Shown here: in pieces, positions 7,461-16,334 of the stretch | Numbering within the stretch: the stretch's first letter is position 1 | Layout: each line of letters opens with the position of its first letter | NCBI GenBank assembly: GCA_035530655.1 | Contig: DATKUK010000067.1 | Location: forward strand, 1-64,000 | DNA: 64,000 nucleotides | DNA from: DATKUK01 sp035530655 | GTDB lineage: Bacteria > Planctomycetota > Phycisphaerae > UBA1845 > DATKUK01 | Reading direction: 5' to 3' | Made by a program: the position numbers and the translations under genes | Notes under the pieces: model-generated | Database searches by the model: none | Told to the model about the DNA's origin: nothing | The model's input: the letters and a program-made list of their open reading frames with translations, nothing else

Positions 7461-8801
7461 ATGATCGACACGCGCGAACTGGCTGAGTTGATGGGCCCAT
7501 TGGAGCTGCTGCAGCAAGAGCTGGCGGCGCTGGCTGACGCGCTGCAACGCCCTGCCCGTCCTGCCATCCGCCTGAACCCGCTGGGCCGGCGGCTGGACCC
7601 CCGCGAACTGCCGTTCGGCCTCGAGGCGGTGCCCTGGTGGCCACAGCACGGCTTTTGGGTGGTCGGTGATGCGCGCCCCGCCGGCACCATCGGGTACGCC
7701 GCCGGCGCCCACTACCCGCAGGACGCCGGCTCGCTGCTGGCTGTGGCATTGCTGGATCCCCGCCCGGGGCAGGTGATCTGCGATCTATGCGCGTCACCGG
7801 GCGGCAAGGCAACCGCCATTATCGAGGTTCTCGGGCCAGCCGGGGCCCTATTGGCCAACGAGCCGGTGCGCTCTCGTCTGCCCCCTTTGCGGCTGAATAT
7901 GGCCCGGCAAGGGGTCACCCGCTGGGTCGGCACGAGTGTCGACCCAGCCCGGCTGTGCGAGTTGACCCCTGGCCGCTTCGACGCTGTCCTGGTCGATGCT
8001 CCCTGTAGCGGCCAGGCAATCGTCGCACGAGGCAAGCAGACCCGCCGAGCGTTCGACCCGGCGTTGGTTCGGCACAGTGCGGCCCGACAGAGGCGGATCT
8101 TGGACGCAGCGGTCGAGCTGGTTGGTCCCGGTGGCTCGCTGGTCTACTCGACGTGCACGTTTAGCTGGATCGAGAACGAGCAGCAGGTAATCGACTTATG
8201 TAGCCAAAGGCGTGAGATGGTGCCCCATCCGTGCGAACGTCTGGCGGACTGGCGGTCGCCCAGCCCGGCGCCGCCCGGCTGCTACCGCTTGTACCCGCAT
8301 CGCGACGGCTGTGGCGGGGCCTTCGCAGCCCGACTCACTCGGCGCGAGGCGGCCGCGACGACGATCCGGCGTAGGCCAAGCGCCCGCCGTCGCCGAGAGC
8401 CAACCGGGCCCTCCCGGGCCGAGGCGGACCCTTGGGGTCGGTGGGTCGGGTCGGTGGTGCGGTCGGTACGCGGTTCGGTCGAATGCGCGTGGCCTGCGGA
8501 CATGCCAGACTGGCTGATCGAGCTTGGCGCGTTCGGGCCTGAAGCGTCTTTCCGGAAGGGGCGCACATGGTTTCCGGCCTATGCGCTGGCGATGCGACGT
8601 GACGGGAGTTTCGAGCCGTCTCAGACGGTCGATTTGTCTGACAGCGATGCGTCGGCGTTCCTGCTCGGTCACAGTGTTCCGGGCGAGCGGCATGGCTGGA
8701 CTGTCGTGTGTCACCGTGGCCTGCCACTTGGCTGGGCGAAGGGGAACGGGCGCGTGCTGGCTAACCATCTGCCCCACGCCGCCAGGCAACCCGTCAACTG
8801 A
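7461..8801 (+). CDS. RsmB/RsmF-family RNA (cytosine-5) methyltransferase
   Basis: This 446-residue enzyme should transfer a methyl group from S-adenosylmethionine to C5 of a cytosine in rRNA or tRNA. The SAM-binding motif CDLCASPGGKAT is near residue 107. The two catalytic cysteines are C182 in DAPCSG and C232 in YSTCTF. After about residue 300 there is a less conserved C-terminal domain of the kind that guides RNA binding in RsmF/NSUN enzymes. The ATG at 7461 is preferred over an in-frame TTG at 7434 because GAGGGG lies just upstream. A 9-bp direct repeat, AAGCTTCGT (7377-7385 and 7395-7403), lies in the promoter region. The exact RNA target cannot be told from sequence. Confidence 0.88.
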   Translation: MIDTRELAELMGPLELLQQELAALADALQRPARPAIRLNPLGRRLDPRELPFGLEAVPWWPQHGFWVVGDARPAGTIGYAAGAHYPQDAGSLLAVALLDPRPGQVICDLCASPGGKATAIIEVLGPAGALLANEPVRSRLPPLRLNMARQGVTRWVGTSVDPARLCELTPGRFDAVLVDAPCSGQAIVARGKQTRRAFDPALVRHSAARQRRILDAAVELVGPGGSLVYSTCTFSWIENEQQVIDLCSQRREMVPHPCERLADWRSPSPAPPGCYRLYPHRDGCGGAFAARLTRREAAATTIRRRPSARRRREPTGPSRAEADPWGRWVGSVVRSVRGSVECAWPADMPDWLIELGAFGPEASFRKGRTWFPAYALAMRRDGSFEPSQTVDLSDSDASAFLLGHSVPGERHGWTVVCHRGLPLGWAKGNGRVLANHLPHAARQPVN

Positions 8802-8882
8802 CGTGTGGACGCCCGGACGCCGGGCCGCTACTTTGGGCGGCAGCCGGGATGGGATATCGGCTAGGGGTCGGAGGTAACGGTC

Positions 8883-10133
8883 ATGTCCAACAGTATGAAC
8901 CGTCGGGAGTTCATGGGACATTCTGCACGTGCGGTGGCCAGCTCGTGCTTTCTGGTCGGAGGCGTCAACGCGGTCGGCGCCGAGCAAGCGACGACCACGT
9001 CGGCCGAACAGCTCATATGGAGAAACAAGCGGCCGACCATGGCATACCAGCGCCTGGGGCGCACGAACTTCATGACCAGTCGGTTGGCGTTCGGCGCGGG
9101 CGGGCTGTACTCGGGCGGAGGGCCCCTTCGGCTGCTCGAAGAGGCCATCGATGCGGGCGTCAATTACATCGACACCGGTCGCCCATACCGCGGCAGTGAG
9201 GCGGCGATCGCCCCGGTCATCAAGAAGCACGCCGGTAAGATCTGGATCACCAGCAAAGCGGGGCATATCGGCTGGCCCGACATGCAGATCAAGCCCGGGC
9301 AGGACGCCGAGGCGGCCAAGTTGTACACCGATCAACTGGAGGAGTCGCTCAAGGCGTTGGAGACCGATCACATCGACTGCTACATGGTGCAGGGCGTCGA
9401 GCACGAATGGGTAGTCAAGATGGACTCGCTGTACGAGGCCTTCCAGAAGGCCAAGCAGGCCGGCAAGGTAAGCCACTTCGGCCTGGCCACGCACACCAAC
9501 GTCGAACGGGTCTGCCTGACAGCCGCTCAGACCGGGCGCTACGACGTGATCATGCCTTCGGTTCACCCCGGCAGCGTGGCAAACCTGCGCCAGGCGATTG
9601 AGGCCATGCGCAAAGCGGGCATCGGCCTTGTGAACATGAAGACGGGCGGGGCGGTACGCAAGGACAAACAGGAGTTCGAGAAGTTGTATGAGAGTCTGTT
9701 CGCGGGCCAGGAGCTGTCGGCCTATCAGCGGGCTCAGGCGTATATGCTTCATCGCGGTGGGATGGACGCGTTCAACTCGCATATGACGAACTTCACGATG
9801 CTGCGTGAGAATCTGGCCGTGCCTCTGCTGAAGCTGAGCTTGGCGGAACTGGACCTACTGGAGTCGGCGGTGATGGCCGAGGCGGCCGGCGCGTGCCATC
9901 ATTGCGCGGCGTGCAAGGGCGTGTGCCCGGCCGGCCTCGACCCGGCTGCGGCGCTGCGCTATTACGCCTACGGGCAACACTACAGCGGCGCCCAGGCCGA
10001 GCAGGCCCTCTGCCGTACGGCCTTGCTCGGCTGCATGGAAGCGTGCCGGCAGTGCGGAGCCTGCGGTGCCGTGTGCGCAGCCGGTGTCGACCTGCCGTTG
10101 GTGGTCGGACACGTGCGTGCCCAGCTTGTCTAG
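8883..10133 (+). CDS. Tat-exported aldo/keto reductase with C-terminal ferredoxin-like iron-sulfur domain
   Basis: This 416-residue predicted oxidoreductase begins with a twin-arginine signal (NRREFM followed by a hydrophobic stretch), so it is probably exported folded with its cofactors. Residues about 55-320 form an aldo/keto reductase barrel, visible in RLAFGAGG, NYIDTGRPYRGSE and GKVSHFGLATHT. The last 100 residues carry two cysteine clusters, CHHCAACKGVCPAG and CRQCGACGAVCAAG, able to hold two 4Fe-4S centres. Such fusions are frequent in uncharacterised planctomycete and anaerobe reductases. A GGAGGT ribosome binding site lies 7 nt before the ATG. Substrate and electron partner are unknown. 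Confidence 0.9.
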   Translation: MSNSMNRREFMGHSARAVASSCFLVGGVNAVGAEQATTTSAEQLIWRNKRPTMAYQRLGRTNFMTSRLAFGAGGLYSGGGPLRLLEEAIDAGVNYIDTGRPYRGSEAAIAPVIKKHAGKIWITSKAGHIGWPDMQIKPGQDAEAAKLYTDQLEESLKALETDHIDCYMVQGVEHEWVVKMDSLYEAFQKAKQAGKVSHFGLATHTNVERVCLTAAQTGRYDVIMPSVHPGSVANLRQAIEAMRKAGIGLVNMKTGGAVRKDKQEFEKLYESLFAGQELSAYQRAQAYMLHRGGMDAFNSHMTNFTMLRENLAVPLLKLSLAELDLLESAVMAEAAGACHHCAACKGVCPAGLDPAAALRYYAYGQHYSGAQAEQALCRTALLGCMEACRQCGACGAVCAAGVDLPLVVGHVRAQLV

Positions 10134-10239
10134 GGCGGATGGGCTCACACAGCAAGGGACGTCATCGGGCTTCTGCGGCATCAGGCAGACGCCGCAACGG
10201 AGTTTTGGTCGCACGCAGACCGATGGTATGGGAGGGTTT

Positions 10240-11121
10240 ATGCCCACGGATCTCGCTGTCTATGCAGGGAAGGTAACGGTAGCCGATGGCGCCTGGGGCA
10301 CGCAAATGGACGCGCTGGGCTGTCCGCCGGGTTACTGCCGCGAGGAATGGAACGTGTCGCATCCGGACGCGGTGCGGTCGGTGGCGGCTTCTTACGTCGA
10401 GGCGGGCTCGCAGATTATTTTGACCAATACGTTCAGCGCCAACCGCTTCACCCTCGGCAAGCACGGTTTTGAGGACCACGTTGCTGCCTTCAACGAGGCT
10501 GGTGCGCGATTGAGCAAGGAGGCGGCAGGCGACAGCGTCGCGGTCTTCGGATCGGTCGGGCCCACGGGCAAGATCATCATGGTCGGGGAGGCCACGGAGG
10601 AGCAGGTCTATCAGGCGTTCGCCGAGCAGGCTCAAGAGCTGGCGCGGGGCGGCGCCGACGCCATCGTCCTGGAGACCATGACCGAACTGGCCGAGGTGCT
10701 GGCGGCCGTTCGAGCGGTCAAGGACAAGACCGACCTGGGCGTGGTAGCGTGCATGACGTTCGACTCGGGCCCCGACCAGACCGACACCATGATGGGAGTG
10801 AGTCCGCGCCAGGCCGCCGAAGCCCTGACCCAGGCCGGCGCCGACATGGTCGGATGCAACTGCGGTGCAGGCGTGGAGAACTACGTCAAGGTTGCAGCTC
10901 TGTTGCGCGAAGCGACGGATCTTCCGATCTGGGCCAAACCGAACGCCGGTGTGCCGGAACTCGACGGCGGGCAGGTCGTGTATAAGGAGCACCCGGAGGA
11001 CTATGCTGCAAAGGTTCCGGCCTTGATTGAAGCAGGGGCAAACGTCATTGGTGGCTGCTGCGGCACAGGCCCGGAACACATACGCCAGATTGTGCAGGTG
11101 CTGCGGAAGCGAAGACGGTAA
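10240..11121 (+). CDS. Homocysteine S-methyltransferase domain protein (MetH N-module type)
   Basis: This 293-residue TIM-barrel protein corresponds to the zinc-dependent homocysteine-binding module of methionine synthase. It starts with the typical VADGAWGTQMDALG. The zinc ligands appear as C206/C208 in VGCNCGAG and C273/C274 in GGCCGTGPEH. The reading frame is open far upstream into the aldo/keto reductase gene, but the start is placed at 10240 after GGGAGGG (an ATG at 10228 is also possible). No cobalamin or folate domain follows, so it acts either as a stand-alone methyltransferase with a small methyl donor or with a separate corrinoid protein. The reaction is supported by family; the donor is unknown. 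Confidence 0.88.
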   Translation: MPTDLAVYAGKVTVADGAWGTQMDALGCPPGYCREEWNVSHPDAVRSVAASYVEAGSQIILTNTFSANRFTLGKHGFEDHVAAFNEAGARLSKEAAGDSVAVFGSVGPTGKIIMVGEATEEQVYQAFAEQAQELARGGADAIVLETMTELAEVLAAVRAVKDKTDLGVVACMTFDSGPDQTDTMMGVSPRQAAEALTQAGADMVGCNCGAGVENYVKVAALLREATDLPIWAKPNAGVPELDGGQVVYKEHPEDYAAKVPALIEAGANVIGGCCGTGPEHIRQIVQVLRKRRR

Positions 11122-11245
11122 TCGCCCCGGTCGTGCCGGCGCTCGTTCGACATGTGCGGCTGCGCTGGCAACTCGACGACCAGGACACGACCGAGGCAGG
11201 TGCTACGAGCCCTTGGCGAGTCTAGCGCGGCGTCGGGTTGATTTG

Positions 11246-11274
11246 TTGCGTCCGAGGCGTGTGATCTGTATAAA
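11246..11274 (+). promoter_or_regulatory. Candidate promoter of the nuo operon
   Basis: TTGCGT (11246-11251), a 17-nt spacer and TATAAA (11269-11274) lie about 75 nt upstream of nuoA. The rest of the 227-nt gap after the methyltransferase gene shows nothing else. Confidence 0.5.
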
Positions 11275-11348
11275 CGTCGGCGACCATTCGGTCTCGGCGT
11301 CGAGTTCGGGCAGTACGGGCCGCATTTGTGAATTCGGAGAGGTAGCCT

Positions 11349-11792
11349 GTGTCGTCGTGCCATACGCTCATGGCGGACGTTGACAGTTATGGGCCGGTTT
11401 TGATTTTGCTGTTGATTGCGGCAGCGATGAGCGCCGGCATCGTGGCGGCCAGCCGCCTGATCGGTCCGCGCCGGGGGGGGCCTACCAAAGACAGCCCATA
11501 CGAAAGCGGCGTGGCGCCAACGGGTGATGCGCGGCAGCGTTTCAACGTCCGATTCTACGTCATTGCCATGCTGTTCCTTCTCTTCGACGTCGAGGTGGTG
11601 TTCTTCTGGCCATGGGCGCCGCTGTACGGGCGGGTGTCGCGTGGCCCCGAAGAAGGAGGGCCGACGGCCGCCGCGCTGATTGAAGCCGGGTACGACAAGA
11701 CGTTTCTCCTGGCAACGATGGGGATTTTCCTACTCATCCTCCTGATTGGATACTTGTACGCATGGCGGAAAGGAGTGCTCCGGTGGAGTTGA
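11349..11792 (+). CDS. nuoA: NADH-quinone oxidoreductase subunit A
   Basis: This small membrane subunit of respiratory complex I has 147 residues and three hydrophobic helices. The loop after helix 1 carries SPYESGVAPTGDARQRFNVRF (residues about 49-69), the family signature. The second helix begins YVIAMLFLLFDVEVVFFWPW. A GTG start is chosen because GGAGAGG sits 6 nt upstream; an in-frame ATG at 11370 would give 140 residues. It is the first gene of a 14-subunit operon, and its end overlaps the start of nuoB, implying coupled translation. Confidence 0.94.
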   Translation: MSSCHTLMADVDSYGPVLILLLIAAAMSAGIVAASRLIGPRRGGPTKDSPYESGVAPTGDARQRFNVRFYVIAMLFLLFDVEVVFFWPWAPLYGRVSRGPEEGGPTAAALIEAGYDKTFLLATMGIFLLILLIGYLYAWRKGVLRWS

Positions 11793-12364
11793 CCGGGCCG
11801 ACGGGGGGACCGGGACGCACCGGAGAGCCCGGCTACGCGCTGACCCGGCTGGAAAAGTTGCTGGCGTGGGCGCGGCGGAACTCGCTTTGGCCTCTGCCCT
11901 ACGCGACGGCCTGCTGCGGCATTGAGCTGATGGCGACGGCGGCAAGCCGCTTCGACATCGCCCGTTTCGGTGCCGAAGCGATGCGGTTCACCCCGCGGCA
12001 GTGCGATCTGTTGGTTGTGGCCGGACGCGTGACCATCAAAATGATGCCCGTGTTGCAGCGGATTTACACGCAGATGACCGAGCCAAAATGGGTCATCTCG
12101 ATGGGCGCGTGCTGCTCGAGCGGAGGGGAGTTCGACACGTACGCCGTCGTACAGGGCATCGATCAATTCATGCCGGTGGACGTCTACGTACCCGGATGCC
12201 CGCCCTGCCCGGAGACTCTGCTGGAAGGCCTGATGACCATCCAGCGCATCATCAATGAGGGCGGCGCACGGCCAAGCCACCAGCGAGGCCGGGGATTGCG
12301 CATTCGCGTCGAACCACGGTCGCCGTCGCAGTCGCCCGCGACCGAGGGAGGGCAGGAAGGTTGA
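11783..12364 (+). CDS. nuoB: NADH-quinone oxidoreductase subunit B (N2 cluster)
   Basis: This peripheral-arm subunit of 193 residues carries iron-sulfur cluster N2, the last electron carrier before quinone. The four cluster cysteines are seen in TACCGIE, GACCSSGG and YVPGCPPCPE. GTG at 11783 is taken as the start because AAAGGAG lies 7 nt upstream; an in-frame ATG at 11762 is possible. The gene overlaps nuoA by 10 nt and nuoC by 4 nt. The C-terminus has a short charged extension beyond the conserved core. Confidence 0.96.
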   Translation: MELTGPTGGPGRTGEPGYALTRLEKLLAWARRNSLWPLPYATACCGIELMATAASRFDIARFGAEAMRFTPRQCDLLVVAGRVTIKMMPVLQRIYTQMTEPKWVISMGACCSSGGEFDTYAVVQGIDQFMPVDVYVPGCPPCPETLLEGLMTIQRIINEGGARPSHQRGRGLRIRVEPRSPSQSPATEGGQEG

Positions 12365-12921
12365 GCGAGGCGCAGGCGGATGTGTCCACAAAACAGGTCG
12401 TCGCCGACCATCCCGCCGTCCAGGCGCTGGCCGAGAGCTACGGCGAGCGGTTCGACCTTGCGCCGGAGGTGTTGAAGGCCGGCGGGGATCAGGTCTGCAT
12501 CCGCGTGCAGCCGGACCGACTCCTGGAGGTGATGACGTTTCTACGGCACGACCCGCGGTGCAAGTTTGAGCAATTGTCGGATTTGGCGGGGGTCGATTAC
12601 CTTCAGTTTCCCGGCGCGACGGACCGGTTTGCCGTCGTGTACGGGCTGTTATCGTTGACGCACAACCATCGACTCTGGGTGAAGTGCTTTGTGAACGATC
12701 CGGATCCGAAGGTGCCCAGCGTGACGGGCATTTGGAAGGGAGCCGACTGGCCCGAGCGGGAGGTGTACGACCTGTTCGGGATTGTGTTTGAGGGCCATCC
12801 GGACCTGCGGCGGATCCTGACGTGGGAGGGCTTCGGGGCGCATCCCCTGCGGAAGGACTATCCGTTGCGCGGCCTGGGTGAGCGTGAGAGCTATCCGGTA
12901 ATCGGGCGCGATCACGCATAG
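12361..12921 (+). CDS. nuoC: NADH-quinone oxidoreductase subunit C
   Basis: This 186-residue subunit of the complex I hydrophilic arm shows the 30-kDa subunit signature, WPEREVYDLFGIVFEGHPDLRRI followed by HPLRKDYPLRG (about residues 123-175). A TTG start overlaps the nuoB stop, with AGGAAGG just upstream. NuoC and NuoD are separate genes here, unlike the fused form of enterobacteria. It helps hold NuoD and the quinone site; no cofactor is bound. Confidence 0.95.
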   Translation: MSEAQADVSTKQVVADHPAVQALAESYGERFDLAPEVLKAGGDQVCIRVQPDRLLEVMTFLRHDPRCKFEQLSDLAGVDYLQFPGATDRFAVVYGLLSLTHNHRLWVKCFVNDPDPKVPSVTGIWKGADWPEREVYDLFGIVFEGHPDLRRILTWEGFGAHPLRKDYPLRGLGERESYPVIGRDHA

Positions 12922-12943
12922 ACGAGGTTAAACCGCCCGCACA

Positions 12944-14254
12944 ATGGGGATGGCGAACGGATATGAACGTGGGAGCAGACAGTCTGAAACGACGATGATG
13001 GATGAGTGGCAGGCGACAAGTCGCACGATGGTCGAGCCCGGGCGGGACCGGCGCGTCGAGCGGTGGACGCTGAATTTCGGCCCGCAGCACCCCGCCACGC
13101 ACACCACGCTACAGCTCGTTCTGGAACTGGACGGCGAGCGCGTGGTCGCCTGCACGCCGCACATCGGATACCTGCACAGCGGATTCGAGAAGCTGGGCGA
13201 ACATCACACGTATGACCAGTACGTCACGGTCACCGACCGGATGAACTACGTCTCGCCGATGGCCAACAACATCGCGTGGCACCACGCGTGCGAGAAGCTC
13301 TTCGACATCGAGATCACCCCACGGTGCAAGGCCATTCGAACGGTGATCCTGGAACTGGCACGCATTCAGGACCATCTGTTGTGTCTGGGGGCCATGGGCC
13401 TCGACGTGGGGGCCATGACCGTCTTTCTCTACGAGTTTAAACCGCGAGAATGGATCTACGACCTGTTTGAGGAAATTTGCGGTGCCCGCTTCACCACCAG
13501 CTATACCCGCGTAGGTGGGCTGATGCACGACATGCCGGACGCGTGGCCCGACCACGTCAAAAGCCTCTGCCAGCGTGTGCCGGAGGCGATCGACGACATG
13601 GAGGTTCTGCTGACGCGGAACCGCATCTTCATCGAGCGGACCAAAGGGATCGGCGTCGTCGGCCACGATGACGCGATTGACTGGGGCCTGACAGGCCCGA
13701 TGGCCCGGGCAAGCGGCGTGAAGCGCGACCTGCGCAAGGACGAACCGTTCCTCTGCTACGAGCACAACTGGGACGGCGCCGGGGCCTCGCCGCCGCAGTT
13801 CAAGGTGCCGATCGCAACCGGAGGCGACGTCTACTCGCGCTATCTGGTGCGCGTGGAGGAAATGCGGCAGAGCCTGTCGATCGTGGAGCAATTGATCGAC
13901 AACATCCCGGCTGGATCGGTTAACGCCGAGCCGGATGGCAAGAAGACGCTATCATCAAAGTCCGAGGTGTATTTCAGCATCGAAGGACTCATCCACCACT
14001 TTGAGAAGATCATGACCAACCGCGGCTTCACCCCGCCGATGGGCGAGGTCTACGGTGCGATCGAGTCGCCTAACGGCGAGTTGGGCTTCTTTCTGGTGAG
14101 CGACGGCGGGAACGCGCCGTACCGCGCGAGGTGCCGGCCGCCGAGCTTTATCAACTACCAGTGTTATCCGCAGTTGATCGTGGGACACCAGATCAGCGAC
14201 GTGCCGCCGATCCTGGGCAGCATCAACATAATCGCGGCCGAGCTGGATCGATAG
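12944..14254 (+). CDS. nuoD: NADH-quinone oxidoreductase subunit D
   Basis: This 436-residue 49-kDa subunit forms much of the quinone-reduction chamber with NuoB. Conserved blocks are NFGPQHPATHTTLQLVLELD, the PHIGYLHSGFEKLGEH segment with the quinone-binding His region, and the C-terminal GNAPYRARCRPPSF and DVPPILGSINI(I)AAELDR. Several possible starts exist (ATG at 12944, 12950 or 12995); the conserved part begins near residue 40, so the true N-terminus may be shorter. It lies 22 nt after nuoC. Confidence 0.96.
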   Translation: MGMANGYERGSRQSETTMMDEWQATSRTMVEPGRDRRVERWTLNFGPQHPATHTTLQLVLELDGERVVACTPHIGYLHSGFEKLGEHHTYDQYVTVTDRMNYVSPMANNIAWHHACEKLFDIEITPRCKAIRTVILELARIQDHLLCLGAMGLDVGAMTVFLYEFKPREWIYDLFEEICGARFTTSYTRVGGLMHDMPDAWPDHVKSLCQRVPEAIDDMEVLLTRNRIFIERTKGIGVVGHDDAIDWGLTGPMARASGVKRDLRKDEPFLCYEHNWDGAGASPPQFKVPIATGGDVYSRYLVRVEEMRQSLSIVEQLIDNIPAGSVNAEPDGKKTLSSKSEVYFSIEGLIHHFEKIMTNRGFTPPMGEVYGAIESPNGELGFFLVSDGGNAPYRARCRPPSFINYQCYPQLIVGHQISDVPPILGSINIIAAELDR

Positions 14255-14297
14255 AAAGGAAAACCGGAGACCCAACGGGCTGAGCCCACATGGAACC

Positions 14298-14900
14298 ATG
14301 GCCTGGCAGACAATAAACAGAACGCAGTCGTCGATTCGGCCGGACGCGACCGCTCTGCTGAGCGATGCGGTCAAGCAGAAGATCCGCTCGTTCGTGGGGC
14401 GATACGAAACGGCACGGGCGGCGTTGCTGCCGGCTTTGCACGTGGTGCAGGACACGCTGGGCCACCTGTCGCCCCAGGCGCAGAAGGAGATCGCCGAAGT
14501 GCTGGGCCTGCACCCGTCAGAGGTGTTCGACGCGGTCGGTTTCTACAGCCACTTCTGGACGAAGCCGCGCGGCCGCAAAGTGATCGTCGTGTGCCGGAGT
14601 CTCAGTTGCAGTCTGGTGGGAGGCGAACAGGTCCTGGAAGCCTTCAAGGAACACCTGGGCATCGACGAGCACCAGACCACCGCCGACGGTGAGTACAGCT
14701 TGATGACCGAGGAATGCATCGGTCAATGCGAGGACGCTCCGTGCGTGTTGATCGGCGAGAGGAAACATTGTCGCGTTCGACCCGAGGATGTGCCCAAGAT
14801 CCTGGCCGATCCGGATAACGACAAGGTGGATACCCCTCGCAGCGGCTTATACGACGGCGTGTCGCCTGAAGCACAGCCAGGCGGGGCGCGGGAAGGTTGA
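14298..14900 (+). CDS. nuoE: NADH-quinone oxidoreductase subunit E (2Fe-2S)
   Basis: This 200-residue thioredoxin-like subunit of the NADH-dehydrogenase module binds cluster N1a. Its ligands are visible as CRSLSC and CIGQCEDAPC. The helical N-terminal part (LPALHVVQDTLGHLSPQAQ) is typical. The C-terminus extends about 30 residues past the conserved core. A weak ribosome binding site and a 43-nt gap follow nuoD. nuoF starts right after it, so the E-F-G module is encoded in the usual order. Confidence 0.95.
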   Translation: MAWQTINRTQSSIRPDATALLSDAVKQKIRSFVGRYETARAALLPALHVVQDTLGHLSPQAQKEIAEVLGLHPSEVFDAVGFYSHFWTKPRGRKVIVVCRSLSCSLVGGEQVLEAFKEHLGIDEHQTTADGEYSLMTEECIGQCEDAPCVLIGERKHCRVRPEDVPKILADPDNDKVDTPRSGLYDGVSPEAQPGGAREG

Positions 14901-14902
14901 CG

Positions 14903-16267
14903 GTGTCGATGGGCGATACGTTCGAGCCAGTGCTGCTGCGGAACGCAGGTGTTGCCGACTCGCAAAGCATCCACACCTATCGGGCGCGCGGCGGCTATCA
15001 GGCTCTCCGCAAGGCATTGGGGATGCGCCCCGACGCGGTCGTCGCAGAGGTGCGAGAGGCGAACTTGCGCGGGCGCGGGGGTGCGGGTTTTCCCGCCGGG
15101 GTCAAGTGGGGGTTCCTCCCGCCGGACCGCAAGGTGACCTACCTGTGCGTCAACGCCGACGAGGCCGAGCCGTGCACGTTCAACAACCGCGTGCTGATCG
15201 AGCAGGATCCGCACCAATTGATCGAGGGGATGCTGATTGCCGGACTGGCGACGCGCACGACGACGGCCTACGTCTATCTCCGAGTCGAATATCACGAGCC
15301 GTTCCACATTCTGCAAAAAGCGGTGGATGAAGCCTATGCTGCCGGTCTGTTGGGGCGGAACATTCTGGGCAGCAATTTCAGCATGGAGTGTGTAATCCAT
15401 CGCGGAGCCGGCGCCTACGTCTGCGGCGAGGAAACCGGGCTAATTGAATCCATCGAGGGCAAGCGAGGCTGGCCTCGCATCAAGCCGCCGTTCCCGGCCA
15501 TCTCCGGGCTGTTCGGCAAGCCTACCGTGGTCAACAACGTCGAGACGTTGTGCTGCCTGCCGCACATCATCGAGCGCGGAGCCGAGTGGTTTGGCAGTAT
15601 TGGAACACCGGGCTCGGCCGGTCCGAAGCTCTACTGCGTGAGCGGACACGTGAAGCGCCCCGGCTGCTACGAGGCCCCGCTCGGGATTTCGGTGCGTGAG
15701 CTTATCGAGGGCGAGCAGTTCGCCCAGGGCATGCGCGACGGGCGTCGGATCAAGGCCGTTAACCCCGGAGGCTTTTCGGTAGGCTGGCTGACGGCCGACG
15801 AGCTGGATATGAAGATGGACTTCGACGACCCCCGCAAGTATGGACTGCTCGGTCTGGGCACAGCCGCCATGGTGGTGATGGACGATCAGACCGACATGCG
15901 CGAGGTGCTGCTGAACGTCACAAGATTCTTCGCGCATGAGTCGTGCGGTCAATGCACGCAATGTCGTGAGGGAACGGCGTGGATGTATAAGGTGACGGCG
16001 CGCCTGGCGGCGGGCGCCGGCCGCCCCGAGGACCTAGACCTGCTGGCCGAGGTTACACAGACAATGGGCATGATGCCCGGATTGAGCATCTGCGGACTGT
16101 CGGACGGTGCCGCCTACGCCGTGCGGAGCATCGTGACCAAGTTCCGCGCCGAGTTTGAGGACCACATCCGGCGGCAGACGCCGGGCCGGGCCGAGCAGGT
16201 CATGCGTCAGACCAACCCGGCCCTGTACGATCGCGCCATGGCCAGACAGCCGCAACCTGGCGGATGA
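14903..16267 (+). CDS. nuoF: NADH-quinone oxidoreductase subunit F (NADH/FMN site)
   Basis: This catalytic subunit of 454 residues oxidises NADH with FMN and passes electrons to a 4Fe-4S centre (N3). Visible motifs are the FMN/NADH glycine-rich loop RGRGGAGFPAGVKW, the block AYVCGEETGLIESIEG with FGKPTVVNNVET, and the cluster motif ESCGQCTQCREGT. A GTG start at 14903 is placed 6 nt after GGAAGG; TTG at 14897 and ATG at 14909 are alternatives. It uses FMN supplied by RibF. Confidence 0.96.
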   Translation: MSMGDTFEPVLLRNAGVADSQSIHTYRARGGYQALRKALGMRPDAVVAEVREANLRGRGGAGFPAGVKWGFLPPDRKVTYLCVNADEAEPCTFNNRVLIEQDPHQLIEGMLIAGLATRTTTAYVYLRVEYHEPFHILQKAVDEAYAAGLLGRNILGSNFSMECVIHRGAGAYVCGEETGLIESIEGKRGWPRIKPPFPAISGLFGKPTVVNNVETLCCLPHIIERGAEWFGSIGTPGSAGPKLYCVSGHVKRPGCYEAPLGISVRELIEGEQFAQGMRDGRRIKAVNPGGFSVGWLTADELDMKMDFDDPRKYGLLGLGTAAMVVMDDQTDMREVLLNVTRFFAHESCGQCTQCREGTAWMYKVTARLAAGAGRPEDLDLLAEVTQTMGMMPGLSICGLSDGAAYAVRSIVTKFRAEFEDHIRRQTPGRAEQVMRQTNPALYDRAMARQPQPGG

Positions 16268-16334
16268 CGCGGCAAACGCTTGGCGGAGAAACGGCCGCCA
16301 AACAGCCGGTTCGCAAGAGAAGCAGAGTCCTGAG

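Noticed and set aside
11555..13102. 515-codon minus-strand frame opposite nuoA-D
   Set aside because: It spans several recognised nuo genes on the other strand and has Pro/Arg/Ser-rich random composition; GC-rich DNA gives many such shadows.
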